DNA of 40,290 nt from Perkinsus marinus ATCC 50983 (taxonomy: Eukaryota; Perkinsozoa; Perkinsida; Perkinsidae), in assembly GCF_000006405.1 (NCBI RefSeq), contig NW_003203827.1, forward strand, positions 24,961 through 65,250. Direction: 5' to 3'. Both the position numbers and the translations under genes were made by a program. Each line of letters opens with the position of its first letter. Position 1 is the stretch's first letter. Shown in pieces: positions 38,397 to 40,290 of the stretch. The notes below the pieces were generated by a model, which was given only the letters and a program-made list of their open reading frames with translations, made no database searches and was not told the origin of the DNA.

Positions 38397-38978
38397 TGGG
38401 AAATGCTTTGAAGGATCAAAGGCTCCTTTGAGGACGACGGGCCGGTAGATGCCGCCGCCCTCTCCCCGTTTGGGTGATCATCGGAGGCAGTAGATGTAAC
38501 AGTAGATATATTTGATCTGTTCCCCACTTCACGTTCTCGAGCGAGCCGTGCAATAGCCTTGCATTGAGAGGTCCAGTGAGAATCAATTTTATGATAGGCA
38601 CACCATTTTTTTCCATCACCATCATCCTGTTGACCATTTTGCCGATTATACCGGCGCTTTTGGCGTGAGTCACGCTCCAAATAGATAGCAGACATTGTTG
38701 AGGGCGTCATGGTAGCACCGATAGAGGCTCGAGAGGAATCGTATGACTGAGTGATCATCTCGATACGAGCTTGATAAGCGAGATCTTCCACCTTAGTAAA
38801 CTGCATTACACGAAGCCTTGACGATATATTTGGAGGTAGAGCATCCAAAACCTTGAGAATCATATCACGGTGGTAGCTCTCGTTGGCATCAACCTTGATG
38901 AGATCATCAAACTTGGGCAGCTTCTCAGGAGAAGTAGTAGCCAAGTCAGGAACAACAAAGTGTGCTTCAAAATATAAC

Positions 38979-38998
38979 TTGTTCTGAACAAGTTGTTC
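38979..38998. repeat. Inverted-triplication site (hexamer ttgttc), element C Gag
   Basis: ttgttc, t, gaacaa, g, ttgttc. Flank rule obeyed. Splits Gag into two frames. Confidence 0.92.
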
Positions 38999-39204
38999 AA
39001 CTCATAGATGAGGGTGTCAACAGACTCCCCCGCCTCCAATGAATGGTCTCGAAGGTTAGCAGCGGCCAAGTAAAGGGGGCGTAATGAGGCGACAGAGCGA
39101 AGCAACTCGTACCGCATTATAAGAAACCTGGACCATGGGATTGATCTGCGACCCTAAGTGTTCGGGCCTCAGATTTCCCATTTTGTTAGCCTCGCTGCAT
39201 TGTG

Positions 39205-39224
39205 TCACGACTCGTGACTCACGA
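39205..39224. repeat. Inverted-triplication site (hexamer tcacga), element C Gag
   Basis: tcacga, c, tcgtga, c, tcacga. Flank rule obeyed. Confidence 0.88.
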
Positions 39225-39236
39225 GTACCGTGTACA

Positions 39237-39256
39237 TTGCTGACAGCAATTTGCTG
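39237..39256. repeat. Inverted-triplication site (hexamer ttgctg), element C Gag
   Basis: ttgctg, a, cagcaa, t, ttgctg. Flank rule obeyed. Overlaps the next site by two bp. Confidence 0.88.
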
Positions 39257-39274
39257 TCTCGGAGACAATGTCTC
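39255..39274. repeat. Inverted-triplication site (hexamer tgtctc), element C Gag
   Basis: tgtctc, g, gagaca, a, tgtctc. The two spacer bases do not follow the flank rule, perhaps after later substitution. Confidence 0.8.
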
Positions 39275-39436
39275 TTCATGCTCTCTATGCATGTCTTTTT
39301 ACATTCATAGATGGCATGGTTACCTGATATTACTATCAGCTATTTCTGTCGCAAATCAATTCTCTTTCGCTGAGTCATCTGGGAAAGATGACCACATCGT
39401 CAGGTTGCTGTGATTGGTGCGTGAAGGTGACGCACA

Positions 39437-39456
39437 AGGCTGACAGCCTTAGGCTG
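39437..39456. repeat. Inverted-triplication site (hexamer aggctg)
   Basis: aggctg, a, cagcct, t, aggctg. Flank rule obeyed. Non-coding, between element C Gag and the Gag-like ORF at 39576. Confidence 0.85.
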
Positions 39457-39575
39457 TGTGCAAGGTGGCCTGCACACGTGAATTGATCGATTTTTCCGTA
39501 GCTAAAACCAGACCAACCGCTCAATAAGTATTCTTTCTTTCACATCACATCGGCAACAAGTGTCGAGTTGCTTAC

Positions 39576-40290
39576 ATGGCGACACCTGGGAGATCACACG
39601 ATCCCCCAACTGATGAGCATGATCGAGCTGACGCTCCCGGAGCTGGGAACGATGCCACCACACAGAGAGCCCGTCGCAGGCAGCGTAGAGAGCATCACCA
39701 CGAGCAAGACCCCCATGACGACCCCGTGGGGGAAGTTGAGTTTGAGGCCCCTCCTGAACATCCTACCGAGGAAGAGCTGAGGAGGGAGGAGGAGGAACTC
39801 GACGAGGCGCGAGAGCGTCCCGAGGGGTTCGTGTCGCTCGGAGAAGAATCTGACGATGCGAGCGACCATGGGACCCAGGGGCCAGCTAGGGGAGAGACAC
39901 CTGGCGAAGCATTCCAAGAAGCGATAGAGAGGTTGGTCGAGGAGCAGCGAGAGCTGAGGAAGCAGCTCCTCGATCAGCAGGACAGATTTGCCAGGAACCT
40001 CATGGATGCCATCCATGAGCTACGTCGAGAGAGGCATTCCAAACATGACTCAGAGCCCGAGATTGAGCGTCGAAGGGAGAGTGAGCAAGCGGTTTCACCC
40101 TTCGAGAAATCGGTTCACTTGGCCCCCAGGGAGGAACACGAGAGAAAGAGTCCCTTCCGTGCACTCCCGAGGGACGTAGCGAGAGTGACCCTGTGTCAAT
40201 GCGAGTCAAAAGCAGAGTTGATGGCTCACATTGAACACCAGGAGTCCATTCTCACGGCTTACGGCATGGGGGATTACAACGGGAAAGACG
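39576..40290 (+). CDS. Gag-like ORF, open at the right edge
   Basis: From the ATG at 39576-39578 the frame is open for 238 codons to the end of the window. The product starts MATPGRSHDPPTDEHD, is strongly charged (EEELRREEEELDEARE), and has a coiled-coil-like stretch (EAIERLVEEQRELRKQLLDQ) near residues 110-145, then VTLCQCESKAELMAHIEHQE. Composition and position among retroelements suggest the N-terminus of a retrotransposon Gag. No zinc knuckle or catalytic domain falls inside the window, so this is inference. Confidence 0.55.
   Translation, partial: MATPGRSHDPPTDEHDRADAPGAGNDATTQRARRRQRREHHHEQDPHDDPVGEVEFEAPPEHPTEEELRREEEELDEARERPEGFVSLGEESDDASDHGTQGPARGETPGEAFQEAIERLVEEQRELRKQLLDQQDRFARNLMDAIHELRRERHSKHDSEPEIERRRESEQAVSPFEKSVHLAPREEHERKSPFRALPRDVARVTLCQCESKAELMAHIEHQESILTAYGMGDYNGKD

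Larger units (their letters stand above)
38393..39292 (-). pseudogene. LTR element C: Gag
   Basis: The C-terminal part (38944-38393) has capsid-like helices (HRDMILKVLDALPPNISSRL) and the variant knuckle CAYHKIDSHWTSQC (CHHC type common in plant-like gypsy Gags). The N-terminal part continues at 39117-39001 (LEAGESVDTLIYELN) in a frame separated only by the insertion at 38979-38998, and further upstream by a one-base change and three insertions at 39205-39274. Confidence 0.75.

Noticed and set aside
9495-39456. A CRISPR-like or dispersed short repeat family
   Set aside because: The sites share geometry but no sequence, and there are no regular spacers. This is nuclear eukaryotic DNA.
39594-40016. 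Minus-strand 140-codon ORF opposite the Gag-like ORF
   Set aside because: Low-complexity shadow of the acidic plus-strand frame, with no motif of its own.
1-40290. tRNA, rRNA or spliced-leader RNA genes
   Set aside because: No cloverleaf, rRNA segment or leader followed by a donor site was recognised; both leader copies are followed by ORF leaders, not by the SL RNA intron.

Overview
The window looks like nuclear DNA of a Perkinsus-type alveolate (Perkinsozoa, the sister group of dinoflagellates). Three host genes have many GT-AG introns of about 41-73 nt. A genomic copy of the 22-nt dinoflagellate/Perkinsus spliced leader occurs twice. Short secreted-protein genes, LTR elements, LINEs and a Merlin-type transposase remnant are packed together, which fits the large repeat-rich Perkinsus genomes. 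The species assignment is inference.

Layout. 1-8 kb is host DNA: a Derlin (ER quality control, minus, cut by the left edge), glycine amidinotransferase (plus, nine exons) and cysteinyl-tRNA synthetase (minus, about 19 exons). 9.4-13.2 kb holds a Merlin/IS1595-like transposase remnant, a PIF1-like helicase remnant and an acidic ORF. 13.2-15.15 kb is a LINE fragment (ORF1 with zinc knuckles plus endonuclease, minus). 15.4-20.2 kb is a complete Ty3/gypsy-like LTR element (A, plus) with identical 132-bp LTRs and a 5-bp target duplication. 20.2-22.7 kb and 32.8-35.4 kb are two copies of a roughly 2.6-kb repeat carrying a small secreted-protein gene and a LINE 3' end. Element A sits inside the first copy, and the second copy preserves the empty site. 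22.1-25.4 kb is a second LINE with a 100-N gap. 25.4-31.35 kb is a second LTR element (B, minus) flanked by a leader repeat of about 300 bp that contains the spliced leader. 31.35-32.7 kb is the RNase H end and integrase of a third LTR element (D, plus). 35.7-39.3 kb is a fourth (C, minus). 39.6-40.3 kb opens a Gag-like ORF that runs off the right edge.

The most unusual signal is a stereotyped lesion found 31 times between 9.5 and 39.5 kb. An 8-mer W has become W(1-7) + reverse complement of W + W(2-8), a net gain of exactly 14 bp. It reads as a hexamer, one base, its reverse complement, one base, and the hexamer again. Paralogous copies with and without it show that it is an insertion. In element A, element C, element D, the LINE fragment and the Merlin remnant, notionally deleting these 14 bp rejoins reading frames that are otherwise well preserved. 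None was found by eye in the three host genes. I know of no described system that makes this signature. A repeat-directed mutator, a fixed-geometry template-switch repair pathway, a transposon-excision footprint and RNA-level removal are all open.

Limits: introns, frames and repeats were worked out by eye. No database search, alignment or RNA evidence was available.
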